Assembly: GCF_046630445.1 (NCBI RefSeq)
Contig: NC_092341.1
Coordinates: forward strand, 292,582,001-292,646,000
Direction: 5' to 3'
DNA: 64,000 nucleotides
From: Rutidosis leptorrhynchoides
Taxonomy: Eukaryota; Streptophyta; Magnoliopsida; Asterales; Asteraceae
Shown here piece by piece: positions 25,010 to 34,949 of this stretch (position 1 is the first letter of the stretch; each line of letters begins with the position of its first letter). The position numbers and the translations under genes were made by a program. The notes under the pieces were generated by a model. It was not told the DNA's origin. It saw nothing but the letters and a program-made list of their open reading frames with translations, and made no database searches.

Positions 25010-25968
25010 GAAATCTATTTCACAGGTATGTCTGTACAGTTTTTATTTTATTTTTTTTTCTTATTTTTAACCTTTTGATAATAAACGCTAATTTGTTCGC
25101 TATAAAGTATTAAATTGGTATTGAATAAAATTAGGTTTGGCGACCGAAATTATTGATATCATTCAAAAATTTATTACATCACTGCGAAATTTAACGTTTA
25201 TTCTTAAGGTATAAATATCTTTAATCAATCAACCCAAAATATTTCAAAAATTCGTCATGAGTTAAATTAGGTCTTGGAACCGAAATTACTTTACCGAAAA
25301 GAGGGGCGCATATTTTTGATAATATTTGATTGATTAAAGTGAGATAAAAAGCCAAAAAGATTTTTAATTTTTTTTTACCATGTTTTTAAAATTAATATAT
25401 GAATCTTAAATTAATATTGTAAACTTTGTAAAAACAATATATTTAAAATTGTAAATATTTGAAAAATTAATATAAGTTTGGTGTGAATTTTTAATATGAA
25501 TTTTTAATTTTTAAATATGAATTTTTAATTTTATGCATTTTAAATTGTAAGTTTGGTGTGAATTTTTAATATTAATTTTGAATTTTATATTTAAGTTGTG
25601 TGAATTTAAAAACAAAAATTTACTTTATCTCATTAAGTTAAAAATATGATTTTTAAAATTCGTTGTAAGTTGAAGACTAGGTCTTTGAACCGAAATTGCT
25701 TTACCCGAGGGAGGGACGAGAACTTTTATTATCATTATTTTTAATCTTATTGAATTAAAGTATGCCAAAAACATTAAAAAAAAACCCAAAAATCTTAGCT
25801 TTTAAAACAATCGCTACAAAAAGACAAATTTTAAAATTTTGTCGAGGGACGGACTAGGACATCGATCCGAAACGACCTCGTCCTAAATAACAAGGGAAAC
25901 AAAATTTTAAAATTAATTACTTAATTGTTTTATAAGTTAATGATTATAAAAAAAAATAAAAAAATAGC
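25010..25968 (+). other. Athila noncoding spacer upstream of the env-like unit
   Basis: Very AT-rich sequence with loosely repeated blocks (AATTTTTAATATGAATTTTT; TTGAACCGAAATTGCTTTACC at about 25685 echoing 25280). No coding potential seen. Confidence 0.6.
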
Positions 25969-26049
25969 AAACTCTGCGACTCGCAGAGTTTGGAGGTTTA
26001 ATCCCCGCGAGTCGCGGGAGGACCAATTTACAGGAAAAAAAATATAACG
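25969..26049 (+). promoter_or_regulatory. Diverged copy of the LTR promoter module before the env-like ORF
   Basis: A palindrome at 25969-25991 (core CTGCGACTCGCAG with AAACT/AGTTT flanks) is followed by CCCGCGAGTCGCGGG at 26004-26018; centres are 31 bp apart. CCAATTTACAG and a TATAACG at 26043 follow. The LTR has CCAATTTCAG then TATAAAG at matching positions, and a CTGATC block after it in both. The alignment over about 100 bp is imperfect but continuous, so this is a duplicate of the LTR promoter, about 130 bp upstream of the ATG at 26176. Promoter activity is inferred. Confidence 0.55.
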
Positions 26050-26175
26050 CAAGAACTGATCAGTCCAACCCACAACACAAAACACATACTGCGAAATACT
26101 GCTCGAAAATACACGAAAAACACCCCCAAAAATCACAATTTTTAACCGTTAATCATCAAATCTTTTACTAAAATC

Positions 26176-28198
26176 ATGTTGAGAAGGATGCTATCTAGGA
26201 ATTACTCAAGAAAAACGGTAAATTTCTACACCTAAACACCATTTAATCCGAAATTAGTGTTCTTGAGCAATTTTTTCCCCAATTTGATTTTGATGCTCTT
26301 TAGTGTAATTATGCTTAAATTGTTTATGTATTATGCTTGTATAACCTAGATTGATGCTATTTAACATGATTAGAAGCCTTAAACTTCAAATTTTGAGTAA
26401 TCTAGGGTTTGTGTTCTTGAGCAAATTTGGGGCTTTTTGATATAAACAGGTTATGGCCGATTTTTGTCATGAATTGTTGCTAGATTAAGTAGTGTAACAT
26501 GTCTAGGTAGTTAAATGATCCAAACTTTGAGCCGAAACATGATTTTGAGAATTAAAGTGGACTTTTTCAAGTCTAAAATTCATGAACTTGATTTTTGAAA
26601 GATAATGCCATTTGAAACTTGTTTAATTGCTAGTAATGATTATTTTGACATGTTATTTGAGTTGAATGCTTATGAACTTGGCGAACATTTTCGTATATGC
26701 TTATTTGAAAAAGTGTAGATTTGATAAAAATGTGAAAATGAGCTTAAGTTTGATATAAATTGATCATGTCATTGTAATTATTTTGATTGATGATTTTGCT
26801 GACACTAATGCATATTTGGATGCACAAAAATTGTGTTTGATGTGTTTTTCAGACTGAAAGGGGTGAATCTTCATCCCAAGCTCGCAATGCTCCTGCTGAG
26901 AATGCGGAACAACAGGAGGTGGATAACTACTACAAGCAGGATATACCGCATCCAGTCATGACATTTTCTGATATGCACTTGGAAGAGTTGCACCCGAACC
27001 TGAGATTTGACAGACTTTGGATAGATTATCCAAAATATCAAAGGGGTTTGCATACTCTTCATTCTAAGGTTGTTGAGGTACCGAGGGTCATAGAATGGGG
27101 ACCCTTAGAAGCTGTAGAATTGGCCGGGCCAATTAGGGAATTACTTGTACAGAGATATGGTAATTCTACTTTTAATGACTGGGTACGTTTATTCACCATG
27201 CGTAGACCTGTATATAAAGTATGGTGTGAAGAATTATTGTGTAGTATAGAGTTGAATGATCGGGTAACTAGTTTAACCGATCGATCTTTTATTAGATTTT
27301 TGTTAGGCGGTTCGATGCGCCACATGTCTTTACTGGACATGGCTCAGGCTTTACGTATATATACGCCTGATGAGTTAGCATCTGTCGATTGTAGAGGGTT
27401 GATACTAAACGGTAGAAAGATAGATGAAAATTTTGATACACACGGTGTGTGGAGTCAAATGACAAGCCATCACCGTTTCAAAGGGGGAAATTACTCTTAT
27501 TTAGATATAGATAGAGCCGAATTAAGAGTGATTCATAGGTTTTTAGCTAATTCGATTACACAAAGAGGTAAGAACAAGGAAAAGGTAAATGAACAGGATT
27601 TGTTTTACCATATGTGTATTCGAGACCCACAAAGCGCTGTAAGTATACCATATTGTGTGGGTTATTATTTATCAGCTATGGTTAGGGGGATGAGACCGCA
27701 TAGCATAATAGGAGGTGGTATTTTTATTACTTTGATTGGTGAATATCTAGGTGTGGATATAAGTCGGGGGGATTATTAGTAGAAGAACCAGAACCCCGCG
27801 ATACTATTGGTTTAAATGTATACCATGGTGCGAAAGTTTTGAAAAGGCGAAATAACACCGCAGTACCATACCATGGTAGACATCCACAGGTTGAGAGAAA
27901 CCAACAGCAAGGTAATGTAGGAGGGGGAAATGAGATGCAAGAAATGCAAAGGTTTATAGCTTCACAGGAGTACGAAAATGCTAGACAAAGAGCATTTGAA
28001 GATTGGCAAGTTCATCAGAACCAAATCATAGCTCATTGCCAACATATAGGTAGAAACTATATTCCTACACCGAAACCCATCTTCCCTCCCTGGTCTATAG
28101 AGATGCAACCACCGTATCCTACGTATAACCCTGCCGAAGCATTCTATAGCACCTATGGTTATGCCTGGAACCCCTATTGGTACCAGTATCATCCCTAG
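26176..28198 (+). pseudogene. Env-like/third ORF of the Athila element, spliced, with a G-run frameshift
   Basis: Exon 1 (26176-26217) encodes MLRRMLSRNYSRKT and ends ACG|GTAAAT. A 635-bp intron (26218-26852) ends TTTTTCAG. Exon 2 starts TERGESSSQARNAP in phase 0 and runs to a stop at 27777-27779 (about 309 codons; includes FDRLWIDYPKYQRG, WGPLEAVELAGPIREL, FIRFLLGGSMRHMSLLDMAQ). At a run of six G near 27766-27771 the frame shifts; the other frame continues LLVEEPEPRDTIGLNVYHGA to the stop at 28196-28198, ending with an aromatic, proline-rich tail (NPYWYQYHP). The position 3' of pol and the WIDYPKYQ/RFLLGG type of sequence match the Athila ORF traditionally called env-like or ORF1. No clear signal peptide or membrane segment is seen. 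The splice is predicted from consensus and frame only. Confidence 0.6.
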
Positions 28199-30189
28199 TA
28201 TACTTAGTTTTATTTATTTTATAATTTGTAATGATTGATACGTTTAATACTTTTGTTAATATTGTAATAGTTTTTATAATTGTCTAACTTTTATTCTTAG
28301 ATTTTAATAATTTTTGAATGTGGGGTAATATACCAAACTTCAAAAATATGTATATATGTTTGCAGTTTATCTTATGTACACAACAGGGTAAAACAACGCA
28401 TTTTCAAAGACTGGCATTAAGTTCAGCAAAAGCAACTAATTTTGACGACAAGATGCAAAATATATGTGAAATAACAACAAGACGGAATGAACAAATGATG
28501 TGCACCATTTATCATTCAGCAAACAAACGCCAATATATTTGGAAACTTTGGTAAAAATTTAATCATTTTCACACAAATCACCCTCAATAATTTAAATTAT
28601 TACTGATTTCTTGCAAATGAGGGCATTGCAAGATCTTAAGTGTGGGAAGGGGTTAAATTCTTTCGGATTTTAAAATTTTTTACTTTATACACTTGGTTAC
28701 CATTAAAAATACTAGTAAAGCAGTAGTTGTATTAGAATCTAGTGCTCTCTGATAATAAAGAACAGCCCTAGTCTTATATACTGACTACCCAATTCTAAGT
28801 AAAATTTTTCAAAATTTTCAATTAAATGAACTCAAAATCAAGTTTATACATATTTATGAACGATAAAACTAGGTTTTAACACCGAAATTATTGTTACCTC
28901 GGAAAGGACATAAATTGAGAAACAAACCAAAATGTTAAAATTCATTTAAAATGGAATAGAGGACGATAAAAAGGAAAATAAAAGCCAAGTGTGGGAAAAT
29001 TTACCAAGTTATCTTAAACATATGTCACATATATCTGTAACAAATAACTGAAAATACTTTTGCTTTGGAATAAACTAAACTGTTTTACCCGATGAAAGAA
29101 AAGAAGAGATGGATCTACACGATGAATCAATTCCATCATTAAAAGGAAGTAAAGTCTTCCGAAAAAGAAACGCGCTTCTTGATTTAGGTCATGAAGTTGT
29201 CGTCCAGACCAGCTGTAGGTTGACGAAAAATCTAGAAAAGTCATCACTAAAATCAGCAGGAAATCCACGGACCTCAGCATTAAACAGGGTCGCCAAGTGG
29301 TCAGATTTATCCTAACCATGAGAAGGATTTATCTCGTACAATGGGGGGCACCATGCAAATTAGCTGGATAAGACTAATGAATCAGATCCCCAGAAAGGAT
29401 AATCTCCTTAAAGATTAAAAATCAGCTTTTAAAGACTGATATTACTCAATCCTAGAGATTGACCTTAAAGATTGAGAATTACAAACTCATGGAATTCAAT
29501 GATATCTAAACTCGAGCTTGAACGAGAAAATATTTTGATCAAAATTACAAACCGATTTGTTTTCTGAAAACCCTATTTTCAATGCGTTCATTACCATTGA
29601 ACGTAAAATCCTAGGAATTCACCTGGAATTCATTAGGTCACCTGAACTAAAACGGGTGTCAACCGTAAGAACGGTGGTTGCATAGTGGTCAAAGACAGGA
29701 CCTTGTGCCATACCGAAAAATTATAAGGGTGAGCTTTACTATTGCTCCTACTAAGGATAGTAATTGCGTCCGACACGTTATAGACCATAATTAAAAGCAT
29801 GTCAGGGGACATTGCCTTAACAGTTGCTTGTTCAACGCTTTCCTTTACAACCGGACAGTAGTTTACCGAAAGGTAATATACGGGACAAGTAAACTGGACG
29901 TGTTGCTTTCCAAATACAAGGTTAGCAAGTGGGTGACACAAAACCATAAGTTTTGAGCTAAAATTTTCAAATCTGAAACCCACCAAACCCACAAAAATAT
30001 TTTGCAAACACCGGTAAAGGGTTATTCCGGAAAACTTATCTAGGGTAAAAACTAGATTTAATTTTCAAAAGATCAAATGTTTTCATAAAGATCCAATTTC
30101 CTTAATGGATCTAAATTTTTATAGTCATGTGGGACTGTAAACCATATCGTTACTACCATTGTTTATACCACCGTATAGAAATCACTGAT
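28199..30189 (+). other. Athila 3' noncoding region
   Basis: About 2 kb with no convincing gene. It contains two PPT-like stretches (TTAAGTGTGGGAAGGGG near 28636 and CAAGTGTGGGAAAATTT near 28986). Short ORFs at 28318-28554 and 29109-29315 have no recognisable motif. It ends with CTGAT (30185-30189), the target duplication of the next nested element. Confidence 0.6.
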
Positions 30190-30479
30190 TGTGATGACCC
30201 GAAAAATTTCGACTAATTTAAACCAATTCTCTTTATGATTTAATATTATGTAAATATACATATATGTATGTATATATATATATATTATAAGATGTACAAG
30301 TAAAAACGACTTTCCTACAGTAAAACATTAATTGCTACAGTAAAAATGACTTTGCTACAGTAAAATACTACTTGCTACAGTGAAACCGTATTTTGCTACA
30401 GTGCTACAGTGAAAACGACTTTGCTACAGTGATTTGCTACAGTAAAATACTATTTGCTACAGTGACACACTATTTGCTA

Positions 30480-31313
30480 CACCCACAGACAGATGGTCAA
30501 AGTGAAAGAACAATACAAACATTGGAAGACATGTTACGGGCATGCGTGATTGACTTTGGAACCAGTTGGGATCGACACTTACCGTTGGCAGAATTTTCAT
30601 ACAATAACAGCTATCATACGAGCATCAACGCAGCGCCAGTTGAAGTACTTTACGGTAGAAAGTGCAGATCTCCTATCTGTTGGAGTGAAGTAGGAGAAAG
30701 ACAACTTACTGGACCAGAAATTATTCATGAAACCACCGAAAAGATCATTCAAATACAACAGCGATTGAAAACGGCCATGAGTCGCCAAAAGAGTTATGCT
30801 GATGTAAGAAGAAAACCGCTAGAATTTCAAGTGGGCGACAAAGTCATGTTGAAAGTGTCACCCTGGAAAGGCGTTGTACGATTCGGTAAACGAGGAAAGC
30901 TAAGTCCTAGGTACGTAGGACCCTTTGAAATCACGGAAAGAATTGGAACAGTTGCTTATCGATTAAAGCTACCGCAAGAACTTAGTAGTGTTCACAACAC
31001 ATTTCACGTGTCAAATTTGAAGAAATGTTTAGCTGAAGAGGATGTCGTAATTCCTCTTGACGAAATACGAATCAATGATAAACTCCATTTTATCGAAGAA
31101 CCTGTTGAAATCATGGACTGTGAGGTCAAACAATTAAAACAAAGCAAAATACCGATAGTTAGAGTTCGTTGGAACGCAAGACGAGGACCCGAGTTTACTT
31201 GGGAACGTGAAGATCAAATGAAGCAAAAGTATCCACATTTGTTCACTGATATCGCTCATGAAACAGGTACTACTCAAAATTTCGGGACGAAATTTTCTTT
31301 AACGGGGAGGTAC
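30480..31313 (+). pseudogene. Tekay-like pol remnant: integrase C-terminus and chromodomain
   Basis: The frame resumes at [13 protein letters not shown] (the integrase glutamate is in SER), followed by [20 protein letters not shown], the [16 protein letters not shown] segment and the chromodomain ([18 protein letters not shown], then TWEREDQM). The visible reading frame starts artificially within LTR repeat sequence and runs past the PPT into the 3' LTR. It ends with the inverted repeat AAATTTCGGGACGAAATTT (31277-31295) and a PPT variant AACGGGGAGGTAC. Confidence 0.9.
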
Positions 31314-31439
31314 TGTGATGACCCGAAAAATTTCAACTAATTTAAACCAATTCTCTTTATGATTTAATATTATGTAAATATACATATATGTATGTATATA
31401 TATATATATATTATAAGATGTACAAGTAAAAACGACTTT

Positions 31440-31632
31440 CCTACAGTAAAACATTAATTGCTACAGTAAAAATGACTTTGCTACAGTAAAACACTATTTG
31501 CTACAGTGAAACCGTATTTTGCTACAGTGATTTGCTACAGTAAAATACTATTTGCTACAGTAACACACTATTTGCTACAGTAAAATACTATTTGCTACAG
31601 TAAAACACTATTTGCTACAGTAAATACTATTT
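31440..31632. repeat. CTACAGTAAAA minisatellite in LTR U3
   Basis: About ten copies of a roughly 19-20 bp unit of the form TTTGCTACAGTAAAATACTA, with variants in the last bases. The left LTR fragment has a related array at about 30308-30480, where the internal deletion begins. Confidence 0.9.
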
Positions 31633-31670
31633 GATGTCGACGAACTAGCAAACAAAAACAGAAAAGGCGG

Positions 31671-31747
31671 CCATGCGATCGCATGGCAAAAACACTGAAA
31701 ACTCATGCGATCGCATGAGCTACAGTAAATCGAAAAGTAATATAAAT
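31671..31747 (+). promoter_or_regulatory. LTR core promoter: two CATGCGATCGCATG palindromes then TATA box
   Basis: CCATGCGATCGCATGG (31671-31686) and CTCATGCGATCGCATGAG (31702-31719) are perfect palindromes with centres exactly 32 bp apart. TATAAATA begins at 31741, about 30 bp after the second centre. The layout matches the Athila LTR promoter although the palindrome sequence is unrelated. Promoter role is inferred. Confidence 0.6.
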
Positions 31748-32810
31748 ACGCAGTTTGTTCGACGAAGTTTTTCACATTTCTCTTAATATTTATATTTATA
31801 TTATAATTATAATTTTAAATTTAAGTTTAATAATAATAAGGTATATACGAGGGTGTTTTTAATTCGGGTTTCAAACCGCTTTAAGCTAAGGAAATATTAG
31901 GTATTATTCGGGGTATTGTTCTTGAATCCAAGGCCAACCATACAGTCATCTACCATCATTACGTCTACGCAATTTGCCTACAATATTGAATCGCAATATT
32001 GAACTGTGAGTTATAGTCTCCCTTTTTAAATGCTTTAAATATTTTTGGGCTGAGAATACATGCAATTTATTTTAAACGCAATAAGACACAAGTACATACA
32101 AAATTCTACACTGAGTTAAACCGAAAATCCCTTAGCTTTGGTAACTAGTAGCTGCCAGTACATAGGATATGGACTGGTGGGCGCGAATAATTGTATATGG
32201 ATCCATAGGGCTTGACATCCCCGTCCGAGCTAGAGCGCTAGCCTTTTAACGGACGTATGTTATTTGAGTTTAAGACACGTTGGTTTGCGCGTATTAAAAC
32301 GAATGGGGTAATTATCACTATAGCGTTAAGTTTAGTTACCAGGGTGCTCTGTTACGTAGAATCTATTGATAAACTTTTGATGAAATCTTGTGGTCTATCT
32401 TTATATATGTTTATGACTCGAGCAATTAAACCTATAACTCACCAACATTCGTGTTGACTTTTTAGCATGTTTTATTCTCAGGTCCTTAGAATGCTTCCGC
32501 TGTGATGTGCTTGTTGCCTGCATGGAGTCTCTCATGCTTTGTACAAAGTTTATTGCATTCAAAATAAAACTGCGTTGTGTAATAAATAATTGGACTGTGA
32601 TGTCAACCTGTAAATTAAAGACTTATGTATTTTGGGGTTTTGCTTATACCTAAGCACTCGCCCACATGTTTATAACTTTCTATGTTTAGAAAGTCACTTA
32701 TTTTAATGAATGCAATATTTTATCAAAACGTATCATATAGAGGTCAAAACCTCACTGTGGAATCAATGATTAACGTGCCGCGTTAATAGCGATTTTGACG
32801 GGTCGTTACA

Positions 32811-32902
32811 CTGATGTACAAAGTGTGAAGAATAAAGAAGTGATTCTAGTATTTCAAGACGATATTGCTTGAGGACAAGCAACGCTCAAGTGTGGGAATA
32901 TT
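32811..32902 (+). other. Athila 3' end with polypurine tract
   Basis: The remaining 3' end of the Athila element after the nested insertion. It ends GCTCAAGTGTGGGAATATT just before the 3' LTR; the TTGAGGACAAGCAA motif shortly before it is characteristic of this element type. Confidence 0.8.
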
Positions 32903-33503
32903 TGATAATGCTAAAAACGAACATATATTTCATAGCATTATTCCTCAAGAAAGACAAGCTTTTAGTTGCAATTGTTCTATTTACAAGTGATATTCGTTTA
33001 AATAATAAAAGGTGAAGACAAAAGACAGATTCGACGAATTGAAGACGCAAACGACCAAAAAGCTCAAAAGTACAAAAGACAATCAAAGAGGTTCCAATTA
33101 TTGATAAGAAACGTCTCGAAATTACAAGAGTACAAGATTCAAAACGCAAAGTACAAGATATTAAATTGTACGCAAGGACGTTCGAAAATCCGGAACCGGG
33201 ACCAGAGTCAACTCTCAACGCTCGACGCAACGGACTAAAAATTACAAGTCAACTATGCACATAAATATAATATAATATTTAAATAATTCTTATAATTATT
33301 TAATATATTATATTTATATTTAAAACCGTCGGTAAACAAAGAGCCAAGCTTGTGTGAGCTGTAAAAGTAAACTCCGCGACTCGCGGAGTTTGAAGGCCAA
33401 AATGGCCGCGAGTCGCGGAACCCCAATTTCAGAAACTCCCTATAAAGCTCGCGCATTCTGATCGTAAAAAATAATCTTTTTCTTCTTCTCCTCATTCATA
33501 CGT

Positions 33504-33591
<88 letters not shown>

Positions 33592-34944
33592 ATTTATATT
33601 TTAATTTTAATTATAATTCTAATAATAAGGGTATGTTAGCGAATGTTGTAAGGGTGTAAGTCGAAATTCTGTCCGTGTAACGCTACGCTATTTTTAATCA
33701 TTGTAAGTTATGTTCAACCTTTTTACATTAATGTCTCGTAGCTAAGTTATTATTATGCTTATTTAAAATGAAGTAATCATGATGTTGGGCTAATTACTAA
33801 AATTGGGTAATGGGCTTTGTACCATAATTGGGGTTTGGACAAAAGAACGACACTTGTGGAAATTAGACTATGAGCTATTAATCGGCTTTATATTTGTTTA
33901 ACTAAATGATAGTTTGTTAATGTTAATATAAAGATTTACAATTGGGCGTCCCTATAAATTACCATATACACTCAATCGGACACGATGGGCGGGGTATTTA
34001 TATGTACGAATAATCGTTCATTTAACCGGACACGGGAATGGATTAATAGCCACTAGAATAATTAAAACAGGGGTGAAATTATGTACAAGGACACTTGGTA
34101 TAATTGATAACAAAATATTAAAACCTTGGGTTACCCTCAGTCGACATCCTGGTGTAATTATTAAACAAAGTATTAAAATCTTGTTACAGTTTAAGTCCCC
34201 AATTAGTTGGAATATTTAACTTCGGGTATAAGGATAATTTGACGAGGACACTCGCACTTTATATTTATGACTGATGGACTGTTATGGACAAAAACCAGAC
34301 GGACATATTAAATAATCCAGGACAAAGGACAATTAACCCATGGGCATAAAACTAAAATCAACACGTCAAACATCATGATTACGGAAGTTTAAATAAGCAT
34401 AATTCTTTTATTTCATATTTAATTTCCTTTATTTTATATTTAATTGCACTTCTAATTATCGCATTTTTATTGTTATTGTATTTAATTGCACTTTTAATTA
34501 TCGTACTTTTTAATTATCGCAAGTTTATTTTATCGCACTTTTATTATTCGCAATTTCATTATCGTTATTTACTTTATGCTTTAATTTAAAGTCTTGTATT
34601 TATTTGGTTTTAACTGCGACTAAAGTTTTAAAATCGACAAACCGGTCATTAAACGGTAAAAACCCCCCTTTATAATAATAATATTACTTATTATATATTT
34701 GTATTTTTATAAAAGTAAACTAATATAGCGCTAAGCTTTGTTTAAAAAGATTCCCCGTGGAACGAACCGGACTTACTAAAAACTACACTACTGTACGATT
34801 AGGTACACTGCCTATAAGTGTTGTAGCAAGGTTTAAGTATATCCATTCTATAAATAAATAAATATCTTGTGTAAAATTGTATCGTATTTAATAGTATTTT
34901 CTGTAAAAATAAGCTATTTTATATACTACTCTGCTAAAACATCA
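32903..34944 (+). mobile_element. 3' LTR of the Athila-type element
   Basis: Nearly identical to 15309-17285 but 65 bp longer, essentially all from a (TA)n expansion. It carries the same paired palindromes (33369-33391 and 33406-33418) and TATAAAG at 33441. The TSD ACTTG follows. Confidence 0.92.
33508..33586. repeat. (TA)n expansion in the 3' LTR
   Basis: About 79 bp of TA against about 14 bp at the same place in the 5' LTR (15913-15926). Confidence 0.95.
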
Positions 34945-34949
34945 ACTTG

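Larger units (their letters stand above)
30190..32810 (+). mobile_element. Deletion derivative of a Tekay-like element nested in the Athila element
   Basis: It is flanked by CTGAT (30185-30189 and 32811-32815). The left LTR fragment (30190-about 30479) begins TGTGATGACCCG, matches the 3' LTR start and stops inside a minisatellite. It is joined directly to the C-terminal integrase coding region. The rest of the 5' LTR, the PBS, gag, protease, RT, RNase H and the integrase N-terminus are absent. The complete 3' LTR is 31314-32810. Confidence 0.9.
31314..32810 (+). mobile_element. 3' LTR (1497 bp) of the nested Tekay-like element
   Basis: It starts TGTGATGACCCG and ends ACGGGTCGTTACA. U3 contains a CTACAGT minisatellite and the paired palindromes. 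The second half carries the same landmark series as the 3.25- and 3.5-kb LTRs (GAGAATACATGC, GACACAAGTACAT, ATGAAATCTTGTGGTCTAT, ACCTATAACTCACCAAC, CTTCCGCTGTG). Confidence 0.92.
15309..34944 (+). mobile_element. Athila-type Ty3/gypsy element nested in Tekay pol
   Basis: LTRs lie at 15309-17285 and 32903-34944 with TSD ACTTG (15304-15308 and 34945-34949). The PBS is of the tRNA-Asp type used by Athila/Calypso elements, and the PPT ends GTGTGGGAATATT. Order: leader, gag-pol in one frame (broken), small zinc-knuckle-like ORF, duplicated promoter module, spliced env-like ORF, long noncoding 3' region with a second nested element (30190-32810). LTRs are nearly identical apart from a (TA)n expansion, so insertion was recent. 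Confidence 0.92.

Noticed and set aside
29014..29319. ORFs on both strands in the Athila 3' region
   Set aside because: Short, overlapping, with no motif; the region looks like noncoding element DNA.
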